From contig CP053447.1 of NCBI GenBank assembly GCA_013285425.1, positions 874,001 through 938,000 on the forward strand: a stretch of 64,000 nt of DNA, given 5' to 3'. This DNA is from Ignavibacteriota bacterium. GTDB lineage: Bacteria > Bacteroidota > Ignavibacteria > Ignavibacteriales > Ignavibacteriaceae. The notes under the pieces were generated by a model. The model was not told the origin of the DNA. It ran no database searches and was given only the letters and a program-made list of their open reading frames with translations. A program made the translations under genes and the position numbers. Below are positions 1 through 9,192 of this stretch, in pieces (position 1 is the first letter of the stretch; each line of letters begins with the position of its first letter).

Positions 1-228
1 CATATGGTTTCTGTAAAAGAAAACACGCTTGATTGCAATGGATGTCATACAAGAGAAAACAGCAGACTTGCCGGACTGAATGATTTTTATATGCCCGGAA
101 GAGATTATTCTAACATTGTAGAAGTCGGCGGAGTCTGGATGTTGATACTTACATTACTCGGTGTACTTGCTCATGCTTCAGTTAGAATTTTTGTTGCGGT
201 TAAATCAAAGAAGGAAGGTAAGCGATGA
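1..228 (+). CDS. Multihaem cytochrome c, C-terminal fragment (5' end outside window)
   Basis: The reading frame is open to the window edge, so the ATG at 4 is probably internal and this is the last 75 or so residues of a longer protein. It contains one CxxCH haem-binding motif (CNGCH, about residue 12) followed about 30 residues later by a single hydrophobic segment (VWMLILTLLGVLAHASVRIFVAV) and a basic tail, as expected for a periplasmic multihaem cytochrome anchored by a C-terminal helix. Its stop overlaps the start of the following cytochrome b gene (ATGA), so the two are translationally coupled and probably form a quinol-linked redox complex. The exact family (for example octahaem tetrathionate-reductase type) cannot be decided from this fragment. 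Confidence 0.7.
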   Translation, partial: HMVSVKENTLDCNGCHTRENSRLAGLNDFYMPGRDYSNIVEVGGVWMLILTLLGVLAHASVRIFVAVKSKKEGKR

Positions 229-878
229 AAAAGAAACAAGTTTATGTATATAAAGCTTTTGAAAGATTCTGGCACTGGATGCAGGCGATACTGATTTTCT
301 TTCTGGCATTCAGCGGATTTGAAATACACGGATCTTATACATTTTTTGGTTTCAGAGATGCAGTTAAATATCATAACATAGCTGCTTATATGTTAATTAT
401 ACTTATTGTCTTTGCAGTCTTCTGGCATTTTGCAACCGGTGAGTGGAGACAATATGTTCCATCATTTAAAAACATAGCAGCACAGCTTAACTATTACATC
501 TTTGGAATTTTTAAAAATGCACCGCATCCAACCAAAAAAACTGTTTTAAGTAAACTCAATCCATTGCAAAAGCTTACTTATTTTGGACTGAAGGTATTAG
601 TCATTCCGGTTATAGTTACTTCCGGGCTGTTATATATGCTTTACAGATATCCTCAAAGATATGGCATAGAATCTCTGAATATTGAGTCATTAGAACTAAT
701 AGCTATTATCCATACAGTAGCTGCTTTTTTTCTTATATCGTTTATAATAACACATTTGTATCTGATTACAACCGGTGAAAAAATTACTACAAACTTAAAA
801 GCAATGTTAACCGGTTACGAAGAATTAGAAGAACACGATGATGAAGTGAAACAGACTACATCAGAAAAATTTGAATAG
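225..878 (+). CDS. Membrane cytochrome b (cytochrome b561 / thiosulfate-reductase b-subunit type)
   Basis: A 217-residue integral membrane protein with four to five hydrophobic segments. Histidines sit in or next to the helices at places typical of b-haem ligands: FERFWHWMQ near the N-terminus, KYHNIAAYM and FWHFATGEW in the second and third segments, and IIHTVAAFF and THLYLITTG near the end. Such subunits carry electrons between the quinone pool and a periplasmic haem protein; the partner here is the cytochrome c encoded just upstream with an ATGA overlap. Genes for YeeE/YedE sulfur transporters follow within 10 bases, so a role in thiosulfate, tetrathionate or related sulfur respiration is a reasonable inference. 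The acidic C-terminal tail is cytoplasmic. Confidence 0.75.
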   Translation: MKKKQVYVYKAFERFWHWMQAILIFFLAFSGFEIHGSYTFFGFRDAVKYHNIAAYMLIILIVFAVFWHFATGEWRQYVPSFKNIAAQLNYYIFGIFKNAPHPTKKTVLSKLNPLQKLTYFGLKVLVIPVIVTSGLLYMLYRYPQRYGIESLNIESLELIAIIHTVAAFFLISFIITHLYLITTGEKITTNLKAMLTGYEELEEHDDEVKQTTSEKFE

Positions 879-886
879 AGGAACTT

Positions 887-1402
887 ATGGAAGAAAAAAA
901 ATATATGAATCCATATTTAGCTGGTACATTATTAGGACTGTTACTACTGGCTACAATTTACATTACCGGCAGAGGTTTGGGCGCTAGCGGTGCGGTAAAA
1001 AGTTTTACTGTTGGAATTGTTGAAACCGCAGCTCCTGAACATACACATAATAACACATTCTACACAGAATACGCAAAAGAACATGAAGGCAGTCCGTTAA
1101 TGAACTGGCTTGTATTTGAAGTTGTTGGTGTTCTAATAGGAGGATTTATATCCGGATTAATTTCCAACAGATTAAACCTAAAACTGGAATACGGACCAAG
1201 ATCAAAACCAAACATAAGAATTGCAGGGGCTTTGATAGGCGGATTACTTTTTGGGTTTGGTGCACAGCTTGGAAGAGGATGCACCAGCGGTTCTGCACTT
1301 AGCGGTATGGCAGTGCTTTCGGCTGGTGGATTGATAACAATGATGGCAATATTTGGCGGAGCGTATATGTTTGCCTATTTTTTTAGAAAACTCTGGATTT
1401 AG
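887..1402 (+). CDS. YeeE/YedE family sulfur transport protein, first half
   Basis: A 171-residue membrane protein of the YeeE/YedE (TsuA-like) family, which imports thiosulfate or other small sulfur compounds. The family signature with its conserved cysteine is seen as GRGCTSGSALSGMA about residue 130, in a glycine-rich helix pair; a further hydrophobic segment lies near residue 10. Classical TsuA is one polypeptide of about 350 residues made of two homologous halves; here the halves lie in two adjacent genes, this one and the next (GGFCPGTS version). It starts 8 bases after the cytochrome b stop, in the same operon. Transport direction and substrate are not shown by the sequence. Confidence 0.8.
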   Translation: MEEKKYMNPYLAGTLLGLLLLATIYITGRGLGASGAVKSFTVGIVETAAPEHTHNNTFYTEYAKEHEGSPLMNWLVFEVVGVLIGGFISGLISNRLNLKLEYGPRSKPNIRIAGALIGGLLFGFGAQLGRGCTSGSALSGMAVLSAGGLITMMAIFGGAYMFAYFFRKLWI

Positions 1403-1419
1403 AGAGGAGAGTGTTTATT

Positions 1420-2610
1420 ATGGGACCATTAGTACCGGATGTTGTAGGACCTGAACTGAATTATATTGCAGCTCTTATCATAGGAATATTCTTTGGTGTT
1501 ATTCTTGAGCAGGCTGGTTTTTCAACTTCAAAAAAATTAGTTGGATTGTTTTACGGATATGATTTTACTGTGTTAAGAGTTTTCTTTACTGCAGGTATCG
1601 TTGCGATGATTGGAGTGATTGCATTTGAGCATTTTGGTTTATTGGATATAAGTCTTACTTATATAAATCCGACATTTCTCTGGTCCGCTATCGTAGGTGG
1701 ACTGATTATGGGTTTAGGTTTTGTAATCGGCGGTTTTTGTCCGGGCACAAGTATCTGCGCAGCCGCAATAGGAAAAATTGATGCAATGATTTTTGTTGCT
1801 GGCTCTTTTATTGGAGTCTTTATTTTTGCAGAAGGTTATCCAATATGGGAAGGTTTATACAAAGCTGAAAGCTGGGGAAATGTAAGAGTATTTGAACTGC
1901 TTGGAATGCAGCAGACTGTATTTGCTTTTATATTAACCGCAATTGCACTTTCAATGTTTTGGATGGTATCTATAATTGAGAATAAAGTTAATGGAATTAA
2001 AAAACCTGTTTTCAGATTTACACCTTATTATGTTACTTTAGGAATTATTGGATTTGCGCTTTCGGTGTCTGCTTTTGTATTAACTGAAAGGAAAGATCAT
2101 TTGCAGGATTTAGTTTCCGATAAAGACTTTGTAAACAGTTATCATTTAAAAAGTATGAGTGCAGATGAGTTGGCTTATAGATTAATGAAAAATGATAACA
2201 GATTGCAGATTATAGATTTTCGTTTGCCTGTGGAATTTAAAAAAGAAAGTCTGCCAGGCTCAATTTCATTTACATTCGATAATCTATTTGAGAAAGAACC
2301 CGGCAGAATTTTAAATATCAGACATAAAATTAATTTATTTGCTGCTGAAGATGAGTTTCAAGAAAGACAATTGGCAATTGTAGCAAATAAATTAGGTTTT
2401 AAAAATATTGTAATTCTTGAAGGCGGATTAAATAAATTCAATAAAGAAATTTTGGAATTTGATAAAACTCTCGTTGCAAATAATAAAAGGGAAGAAGATA
2501 CTTACAGATTCAGAACTAAAGCCAGTTCAATAATTCCTGTGCTTATTAAAGAAAATAAATCATCAGAGCCTGTTAAGAAAACACAAAAGCGAATTATCGG
2601 CGGATGCTGA
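1420..2610 (+). CDS. YeeE/YedE sulfur transport protein fused to a rhodanese-like domain lacking its cysteine
   Basis: About 396 residues. The first 220 residues form several transmembrane helices with the YeeE/YedE cysteine motif GGFCPGTSICAAA; the last 150 residues form a rhodanese-fold domain after another helix. In that domain the expected active-site loop (CxxGxR before the helix) is replaced by LFAAEDEFQERQ, with no cysteine, so sulfur transfer by the usual persulfide route looks impossible and a binding or regulatory role is likelier. The ATG at 1420 is chosen over the GTG at 1411 because AGGAG (1405-1409) is spaced 10 bases from it but abuts the GTG. A cysteine is the last residue (IIGGC). 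A terminator follows. Confidence 0.75.
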   Translation: MGPLVPDVVGPELNYIAALIIGIFFGVILEQAGFSTSKKLVGLFYGYDFTVLRVFFTAGIVAMIGVIAFEHFGLLDISLTYINPTFLWSAIVGGLIMGLGFVIGGFCPGTSICAAAIGKIDAMIFVAGSFIGVFIFAEGYPIWEGLYKAESWGNVRVFELLGMQQTVFAFILTAIALSMFWMVSIIENKVNGIKKPVFRFTPYYVTLGIIGFALSVSAFVLTERKDHLQDLVSDKDFVNSYHLKSMSADELAYRLMKNDNRLQIIDFRLPVEFKKESLPGSISFTFDNLFEKEPGRILNIRHKINLFAAEDEFQERQLAIVANKLGFKNIVILEGGLNKFNKEILEFDKTLVANNKREEDTYRFRTKASSIIPVLIKENKSSEPVKKTQKRIIGGC

Positions 2611-2615
2611 AATTT

Positions 2616-2644
2616 AAAGCCGGTTTATTCCGGCTTTTATTTTA
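2616..2644 (+). terminator. Rho-independent terminator of the sulfur operon
   Basis: Perfect 8-bp stem AAAGCCGG / CCGGCTTT with a 6-base loop (2616-2637), followed by a T-rich stretch. It lies 6 bases after the stop of the YeeE/rhodanese gene. Confidence 0.8.
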
Positions 2645-2840
2645 AACTAATAAACTTTGGACAAGTTTTATTCAATCAGCAAGATGCAAAAATAAAATAG
2701 TAAATCTCAATTTTTCTTAATCAGTAATAATTGCTGAAACTAATCTATTCTCCTTAACTTATATAAAAAGAGTTATCTTTACATAGTAAAAATTATTTTT
2801 TAAGTGTTGTTACAATTCATTAAAAAACAAATCTATTATC

Positions 2841-5216
2841 ATGAAACTTCGAAACTTAACTTTATTATTAATAATTGGATTATTACAATCATTATTTTCA
2901 CAGTCTATAGACTTTCAGGGGAAAGTAACTGACTCAAAAACAAATCAGCCAATATCCGGTGCATTCGTTTTTATAAATTATAGTTATTCCGCTTACACAA
3001 ATAATCATGGATTATTTTTAATACAAGATATTCCACAAGGCAAATATGAAATTAAAATTTCACATTTAGGATATAAATTATATTCCGGTGAAGTAACGAT
3101 AGAATCGTCGTTAAAGGATTTCAATATTACACTTGAGTCATCATTAATTGAGCTTGATGAAGTAATAGTAAGCACAAGCAAAACTGAAGATTATATAAAA
3201 AACTCACCCTATTCCGAATTACTTATTAGCGCTAAAGAAATTGAATCAAAACCGCTTCAATCATTTGCTGATATTGTGAAAAATCAGCCGGGCGTATCTC
3301 TTCTGCGCGATGGTGTCTGGGGTACTGAAATAAGTATTAGAGGATTGAACAGGGAAAATATAGTTACCTTAATTGATGGAAGCAGAATATTAACAGCCAC
3401 AGATATAGCTGCACGATTATCGATGGTAAACTTGAATGATATTGAAAGGATTGAGATTATCAAAGGAGCATCATCATCAATTTATGGCTCGGGCGCTACA
3501 GGGGGAATTGTGAATATCATAACAAAGTCTCCTTCTTTATATAATACCTTTTCTATAAATGGAAATGTTTCTGCTCAATATAATTCAGTAAACAACTTAT
3601 CATCGTTTAACGGATTATTATACAGCGGCGGATCTTTTTGGGCTTCTAAATTTGCAGGTTCTTACAGGAAGGCAGATAATATTCAAACTCCGCTTGGTGA
3701 ATTAAAGAACAGTCAGTTTGAAGATTACAGCTTTACCGGTTCGCTTAATGTTTTACCGGTTACAAACCAAAAACTTTCTGTAGATTATCAATTATTTAAA
3801 GCAAACGATGTTGGAATACCCGGTGCTTCGGTTTTCCCGAATAATGCAGATGTCCGTTATCCGTTTGAAAAAAGAGAATTGATCTCCGCTGGTTATGAAA
3901 TTCAAAATATTTCAAAGATGTTTTATAAGCTCTCTGCAAAATATTCTTATCAGTTTATTGCAAGAGATGTGGAAAATATACCACACACAGTACAGATGGT
4001 TCCCGGTTCCGGCAGCACACCTACAAGAAGAGTTAGTGTTCTTAAGATAACTCCCGGTGCTGATCACAAGAGTAATAATATTCTTCTTCAGGGAAATCTT
4101 TTATTGGCAGATTGGAATAACCTAATTATCGGCATGGATTATTGGGATAGAAAATATGAAGGTCATAGAGAAAAATATCAAAAGATAGAAGTATTGGATT
4201 CGACTGGACAGGTTGTAAATACAACAAATAAAGTAATCGGGGAGAAACCGCTTCCCAATTCAACATACAGCAGCCTTGGTGTTTTTGCACAGGATGGTAT
4301 GAATCTGCTTAAGGATAAATTAGATCTTAACCTTGGTGTAAGATACGATTACATTAATATTACTGGTGAAAAAACTTTTAATCCTGAATATGAAATTGTA
4401 AACGGAAACTTGAATAATAATCCAACCGGACAGCAAATTATCTGGAATGATGTTAAATCAAATAATAGCTCGTTTAGTTCTAACTTAGGATTGAAGTATT
4501 CTCTAAGCCCTATGATTAATATTACATTCGGATTTGCTTATTCTTTCCGTTCTCCTTCATTGGAGGAGAGATTCCAATTCATTGATCAGGGCAGTTTAGT
4601 TAGAATTGGAAATCCCAATTTAAAACCTGAAGAAGGAAAGAGTGCAGATTTTGGATTCAGATTGTATGCTGATAACCTGAAGATTATTACGAGTATTTAC
4701 TATAACTATTTCAATAATCTCGTTTCAGAAGTCCGCGGAACTTTTGAAGGAAGGAACGCTACTTTTAAAACAAACATCGGTGAAGCCAGAATATATGGAT
4801 TTGATCTTAGCTCTGAATACAACTTTATTAATGATTATGTCTTTTATACGGCGTTTGCTTATACCAAAGGCGATGATGTTACAAGCGGAGGAAATCTGCC
4901 TGAGATTCCGCCATTAAATGGAACGGTGGGAATTAAATTTAACTTATTTGATTTTGCGAATGCGGATGTCTCATCAACATTATTTGCTGAGCAGGGTGAT
5001 GTTGCATCAGGTGAATTAAAAACTCCAGGTTATGCAATATTTAATTTTGTTCTGTTTTCTATGCCAATAGACTTTACTTCTGTAAAAATTAAAGTCTTTG
5101 CAGGTGTTGAGAATCTATTTGATAAATCGTATCGTAATCATCTGTCAACTACAAGGGGTAATTTAACAATTGAACCAGGCAGAAATATTTTTACTAAATT
5201 AACAATGGAGTTTTAA
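2841..5216 (+). CDS. TonB-dependent outer-membrane receptor with N-terminal CarboxypepD_reg domain
   Basis: A 791-residue precursor. A signal peptide (about 1-20, ending LFSQS) is followed by a carboxypeptidase-regulatory-like beta-sandwich (about 25-105, with SHLGYKLYSGEV), a plug domain (about 115-230, containing SIRGLNRENIVTLIDGSR and EIIKGASSSIYGSGATGGIVNIITK), and a 22-strand-type barrel ending in the aromatic residue of KLTMEF. It is organised like colicin/haem/siderophore-type receptors, taking up a metal complex or other ligand with energy from TonB-ExbBD. No SusD-like partner or siderophore gene is adjacent, so the ligand is unknown. The gene stands alone between the terminator at 2616 and a downstream transporter gene. 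Confidence 0.85.
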   Translation: MKLRNLTLLLIIGLLQSLFSQSIDFQGKVTDSKTNQPISGAFVFINYSYSAYTNNHGLFLIQDIPQGKYEIKISHLGYKLYSGEVTIESSLKDFNITLESSLIELDEVIVSTSKTEDYIKNSPYSELLISAKEIESKPLQSFADIVKNQPGVSLLRDGVWGTEISIRGLNRENIVTLIDGSRILTATDIAARLSMVNLNDIERIEIIKGASSSIYGSGATGGIVNIITKSPSLYNTFSINGNVSAQYNSVNNLSSFNGLLYSGGSFWASKFAGSYRKADNIQTPLGELKNSQFEDYSFTGSLNVLPVTNQKLSVDYQLFKANDVGIPGASVFPNNADVRYPFEKRELISAGYEIQNISKMFYKLSAKYSYQFIARDVENIPHTVQMVPGSGSTPTRRVSVLKITPGADHKSNNILLQGNLLLADWNNLIIGMDYWDRKYEGHREKYQKIEVLDSTGQVVNTTNKVIGEKPLPNSTYSSLGVFAQDGMNLLKDKLDLNLGVRYDYINITGEKTFNPEYEIVNGNLNNNPTGQQIIWNDVKSNNSSFSSNLGLKYSLSPMINITFGFAYSFRSPSLEERFQFIDQGSLVRIGNPNLKPEEGKSADFGFRLYADNLKIITSIYYNYFNNLVSEVRGTFEGRNATFKTNIGEARIYGFDLSSEYNFINDYVFYTAFAYTKGDDVTSGGNLPEIPPLNGTVGIKFNLFDFANADVSSTLFAEQGDVASGELKTPGYAIFNFVLFSMPIDFTSVKIKVFAGVENLFDKSYRNHLSTTRGNLTIEPGRNIFTKLTMEF

Positions 5217-5342
5217 TATTTTTTTATCATTGTCATTATAAATTGTACTGCTTCATCTGTTCTTAAATCGGTATTAAAGGTTAACGGTTTTTCAATCACA
5301 ATGATAAAAGAGAACAATAATTTTAATTAAACAAATATTCTG

Positions 5343-6221
5343 ATGGACTGGTTTTTAATTGCGTTACTTTCTTCTTTCTTTTCTGCATTTGCAGCGATCA
5401 CGCAAAAGAAAGTTTTGTTTGACCTTAACCCCGTTGAATTCTCATTCCATTTAGCTGTCGTTAATCTGGTATTATCAATACCATTTTTCTTCTTTATAAA
5501 TTATGAAACAATAAATTCATACAATCTTTTTATTTTGTCTATAAAATCGGTAATTGGAGTGCTTGCCTTTTTATGCGTAATGACTGCATTAAAAAATCTT
5601 CAGATCAGCAACGCTTTACCGTTACTTGCTTTAACTCCGGGACTTGTAGCTGTATTTGCATTTTTATTTCTTGGTGAATCTCTCAGTTCTTTTGAAGTTA
5701 TAGGATTGATATCTCTGATAGCCGGTACGTATATTTTAGAAAGCAAAAACCTAAAAGAGATATTGTTTCCTCTGAATGTATTCTTCAAATCAAAGTATCA
5801 TCATTATATTCTTGCTGCATTGCTTTTGTTTACTGCATCTTCAGTAATGGATAAACTGCTTTTAGTAAAACTTGATTTTACACCCGTTTCTTTAACTGCT
5901 TTTCAACATCTATTCTATGCTGTTTTATTCTTCTTCATCTTTTTAATATCAGAAAAGAAATTTGAGGTAAAAAAACTGCTGGCGCACAGAAAAGATTATT
6001 TATGGATTTCTTTAATTTCAATTTTAACATTGGGATATCGTTTTACACAGGTTATTTCTATAAGTATGTCATCAGTTGCTTTAACTCTTGCAGTTAAAAG
6101 AACGTCTGTTTTGTGGGCAACAATAATTGGCGGAAAAATTTTCAAGGATTCCAATATGTTAAAAAAAATTATTGCAGTTCTCTTTATTTTATTGGGTGCA
6201 ATCTTAATTCTAAGGGATTGA
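5343..6221 (+). CDS. EamA/DMT-superfamily transporter
   Basis: A 292-residue protein that is almost entirely hydrophobic, with about ten predicted helices in two repeats of five, the layout of drug/metabolite (EamA) exporters. The first repeat contains LPLLALTPGLVAVFAFLFLGESLSS and the second ends with SSVALTLAVKRTSVLWATIIGGKIF, the usual position of the conserved EamA motif near the last two helices. Such carriers move small metabolites or amino acids across the inner membrane; the substrate cannot be read from sequence. The start is the first ATG after a 126-base gap from the receptor gene. Confidence 0.8.
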   Translation: MDWFLIALLSSFFSAFAAITQKKVLFDLNPVEFSFHLAVVNLVLSIPFFFFINYETINSYNLFILSIKSVIGVLAFLCVMTALKNLQISNALPLLALTPGLVAVFAFLFLGESLSSFEVIGLISLIAGTYILESKNLKEILFPLNVFFKSKYHHYILAALLLFTASSVMDKLLLVKLDFTPVSLTAFQHLFYAVLFFFIFLISEKKFEVKKLLAHRKDYLWISLISILTLGYRFTQVISISMSSVALTLAVKRTSVLWATIIGGKIFKDSNMLKKIIAVLFILLGAILILRD

Positions 6222-6239
6222 TATAACAGTTTATTCAAA

Positions 6240-6734
6240 ATGGTTTTTGATATGGAACAAAATAAAAAAATTAAAGCTGTTCAGGATTATTATCCGGATG
6301 ATGCGGCACATTGTTATGGCTGCGGAAGATTAAATGAATATGGTCTTAAAATAAAAAGCTACTGGGATGGTAATGAAACTGTTGCAAAGTTTACCCCGGA
6401 AGAATATCATACAGCCATTCCAGGCTTTGTTTATGGAGGTCTTATTGCTTCATTGATTGATTGCCATGGAACCGGAAGCGCTGCATTAGCAGCTTATAGA
6501 AATGAAAACAGAGAGATTGATACTTTACCAGCTTTCAGATTTGTAACCGCATCTTTGCAGGTTGATTATCTGAAACCAACTCCGTTAGGTGTTGAGTTAG
6601 AGTTAAGAGGAAAAATTATCGAATTAAAAGGACGTAAAGTAAATACAGAAATTTTACTTCTGGCAAATGGAGAAATAACTGCAAAGGGGAGAGTGATTGC
6701 AGTTCAAATGCCGGATAGCTTTAGTAATAAGTAA
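6240..6734 (+). CDS. PaaI-like hotdog-fold thioesterase
   Basis: A 164-residue single hotdog domain. The N-terminal HCYGCGRLNEYGLKI block and the GFVYGGLIASLIDCHGTGSA helix match the PaaI/YbgC-like acyl-CoA thioesterase group that includes many Bacteroidota proteins starting with a CFGCG-type motif; the histidine-glycine-glycine element that normally activates water is replaced by VYGGLIAS followed by D (DCHG), within the range seen in the family. A second possible start is the ATG at 6252; neither start has a clear ribosome binding site. It follows the DMT transporter by 18 bases and may share its transcript. Physiological thioester unknown. Confidence 0.75.
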   Translation: MVFDMEQNKKIKAVQDYYPDDAAHCYGCGRLNEYGLKIKSYWDGNETVAKFTPEEYHTAIPGFVYGGLIASLIDCHGTGSAALAAYRNENREIDTLPAFRFVTASLQVDYLKPTPLGVELELRGKIIELKGRKVNTEILLLANGEITAKGRVIAVQMPDSFSNK

Positions 6735-6827
6735 GTAGTTAAGTATTGTAATTAAATACTTTGTAATAATCCGATTTTAGTATAAATTTTTTACTGAAAT
6801 AATAAAGACTTTATAAAAAGAGAGTGA

Positions 6828-7826
6828 GTGTTGGAAGAGACTTATAAATCTGCCGGTGTTGATATTGAAGCAGGTGAAAAAACTGTTGACAAAATAAAAG
6901 CGTATGCAAAATCCACTTTTAATAAAAGTGTTTTAACAGATATCGGAATGTTTGGTGCATTTTATGAACCTGATTTTTCAGGAATAGCAAAACCTGTTTT
7001 AGTATCCAGTGTTGATGGAGTTGGAACCAAACTTAAAATTGCAATTGAAATGAAAAAGTTTGATACGATTGGTCAGGATCTTGTAAACCATTGTGTTAAT
7101 GATATTGCTGTGTGCGGTGCAAAGCCATTATTCTTTTTAGATTACTATGCAGTGGGTAAGTTAAATCCGGATAATGCCGCCGAGGTAATAAAAGGATTTG
7201 CAGTTGCCTGTAAAGAAAATGATTGCGCATTAGTAGGCGGCGAAACAGCAGAGATGCCCGGACTTTATAATAATGATGATTTTGATATTTCCGGGACTAT
7301 AGTTGGTGTAGTTGATAAATCAAAAATTATTGACGGTAAACAAATTCAGAAAGGTGATTATTTAATCGGTTATCCTTCAAACGGATTACATACAAATGGA
7401 TATTCACTTGCAAGAAAAATTCTTTTTCAAAAATATTCAGTGAATGATTATATACCAGAGTTAAACAATACCCTTGGTAACGAGCTCTTAAAAGTTCATA
7501 AATCATATCTCGGATTAATTTCAAATCTAAAGAAAACAATAAATCTAAAAGGCTTATCTCACATTACTGGCGGGGGAATTGTCGGAAACACTTTACGGAT
7601 AATTCCAGAAGGTTTAGACTTAAATATTTTTTGGGGTAATTGGGAGATGCCTGCAATATTCAAATTGATTCAGAAGACGGGAAATATTTCTAACGATGAG
7701 ATGAGAAAAGTTTTTAATTGCGGTATTGGTTTAATTGCTGTTATTTCCAAGGAAGATAAAATTGTTGCTTTTCAGGCAGCACACGATGCACAAGAACATC
7801 CTTTATTAATAGGTGAAGTTGTCTGA
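6828..7826 (+). CDS. purM: Phosphoribosylformylglycinamidine cyclo-ligase (AIR synthetase)
   Basis: About 332 residues, close to the usual 340-350. PurM makes aminoimidazole ribonucleotide from FGAM using ATP in the fifth step of de novo purine synthesis. Diagnostic blocks are seen in order: KPVLVSSVDGVGTKLKIA, GQDLVNHCVNDIAVCGAKPLFFLDY, VGGETAEMPGLY, and HITGGGIVGNTLRIIP, all in the expected order for the PurM/SelD/HypE fold. It begins with GTG (6828) or TTG (6831); no ATG precedes the conserved SAGVDIEAG block. The stop overlaps the next start (TGATG), so it is coupled to the TatD/radical-SAM gene, with no obvious pathway link. Confidence 0.92.
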   Translation: MLEETYKSAGVDIEAGEKTVDKIKAYAKSTFNKSVLTDIGMFGAFYEPDFSGIAKPVLVSSVDGVGTKLKIAIEMKKFDTIGQDLVNHCVNDIAVCGAKPLFFLDYYAVGKLNPDNAAEVIKGFAVACKENDCALVGGETAEMPGLYNNDDFDISGTIVGVVDKSKIIDGKQIQKGDYLIGYPSNGLHTNGYSLARKILFQKYSVNDYIPELNNTLGNELLKVHKSYLGLISNLKKTINLKGLSHITGGGIVGNTLRIIPEGLDLNIFWGNWEMPAIFKLIQKTGNISNDEMRKVFNCGIGLIAVISKEDKIVAFQAAHDAQEHPLLIGEVV

Positions 7827-9187
7827 TGTTTGTTGATACTCACGCACATTTATTCTTTGATAATTTCAAAGATGATATTGATGAAGTAATAAATCGTGCC
7901 TCACAAAATAATGTCGATTATATTATTGTCCCCGCTACTGATATTAAAACTGCAAAGGAAGCAATTGCATTATCTGAAAAATATTCAAACATATATACAG
8001 CGGTTGGTATTCATCCGCACGATACTAAAGATTGGAACAATTCCTTAATCAAAGAAATCGAAGAACTTGCTGAAAATCATAAAGTAGCTGCAATCGGTGA
8101 AATCGGATTAGATTATTATTATGACTTTTCACCAAAAGAACAGCAGATAAAAGCCTTTAAAGCACAACTTGATTTATCATTAAAACTTGAACTGCCTGTT
8201 ATTATACATAACCGTGATTCCGATGAAGATATGATGAATATCATTCAGGATTATTGCGGTACCGGATTGAAAGCTCAGTTTCATTGTTTCAACGCTTCAT
8301 TAAATGATGCAATTGAATTTATGAAAATGAATCATTTTATTTCTTTTACAGGAAACATAACCTATAAAAAAAGTAATTCGTTACGGGAGATATTAAAATC
8401 AATAAATCTTAATCATTTACTGCTAGAAACTGATTCGCCATTTATGACTCCAGTTCCTTTTCGTGGTAAAAGAAATGAACCCGCTAACCTGAAATATATT
8501 GCGCAGCAAATTGCTGATATCCATAAAATAACAATTGAAGAGACAGGAAGAATCACTTCATTAAATGCATTCAGATTTTTCGGGATTGGAAGTCCGCCTG
8601 AGGCAAGTTTTACTTATAAAATTCATAATTCATTATACATCAATATTACAAATCGGTGTAATGCTGATTGCACTTTTTGCAGAAGGAAAGATGATCCTTA
8701 TTTAGTCGGGTATAATCTTGGAATGAAAAAATCTGAAGAACCGCCTGCAGATACTTACATTAAAGAAATCGGTGACCCTAAACAGTATGATGAAATAGTA
8801 TTTTGCGGATATGGTGAACCAACAATCCGCTGGGATGTAGTTAAAAAAATTTCTGATTATGTGAAATCAAACGGCGGCAGAACAAGACTTAATACCAACG
8901 GACACGGAAATCTGATAAATAAAAAAGATATCACACCTGAAATGAAAGGCTTGATTGATACAATTTCCATCAGCTTAAACTCGTACGATCCGAAACAGTA
9001 TTCTGAATTGATGCAGGTAAGCGAAGATCATTTTTATGAAATGAAAAACTTTGCAAGTTCGGCAAAAAAATATGTTAATAAAGTTGTACTTAGCATCGTT
9101 TCGTTAGATGAAGTTGAGGTTGAAAAATCACGTAAAGTTGTTGAAGAAGAAATCGGAGTTGAGTTTAGAGTCAGAGAGTATTTCTGA
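7826..9187 (+). CDS. TatD-family metal-dependent hydrolase fused to a radical SAM domain
   Basis: 453 residues in two parts. Residues 1 to about 255 are a complete TatD DNase-like TIM barrel: DTHAHLFF, AVGIHPHDTKD, IGEIGLDYYYD, VIIHNRDSDED and LLETDSPFMTP carry the metal-binding histidines and acids. Residues about 270 to 453 are a radical SAM domain with the cluster motif CNADCTFC after YINITNRC, plus GYGEPTIRWD for SAM binding. Radical SAM proteins associated with TatD are a recognised family, usually encoded as a separate protein or as this fusion; the radical product is not established. It overlaps purM by one base. No catalytic residue appears to be missing in either half. Confidence 0.85.
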   Translation: MFVDTHAHLFFDNFKDDIDEVINRASQNNVDYIIVPATDIKTAKEAIALSEKYSNIYTAVGIHPHDTKDWNNSLIKEIEELAENHKVAAIGEIGLDYYYDFSPKEQQIKAFKAQLDLSLKLELPVIIHNRDSDEDMMNIIQDYCGTGLKAQFHCFNASLNDAIEFMKMNHFISFTGNITYKKSNSLREILKSINLNHLLLETDSPFMTPVPFRGKRNEPANLKYIAQQIADIHKITIEETGRITSLNAFRFFGIGSPPEASFTYKIHNSLYINITNRCNADCTFCRRKDDPYLVGYNLGMKKSEEPPADTYIKEIGDPKQYDEIVFCGYGEPTIRWDVVKKISDYVKSNGGRTRLNTNGHGNLINKKDITPEMKGLIDTISISLNSYDPKQYSELMQVSEDHFYEMKNFASSAKKYVNKVVLSIVSLDEVEVEKSRKVVEEEIGVEFRVREYF

Positions 9188-9192
9188 TCAAA

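Noticed and set aside
6740..6765. Weak AAGTAT/ATACTT hairpin after the thioesterase gene
   Set aside because: Low-stability AT stem without a clear T-run.
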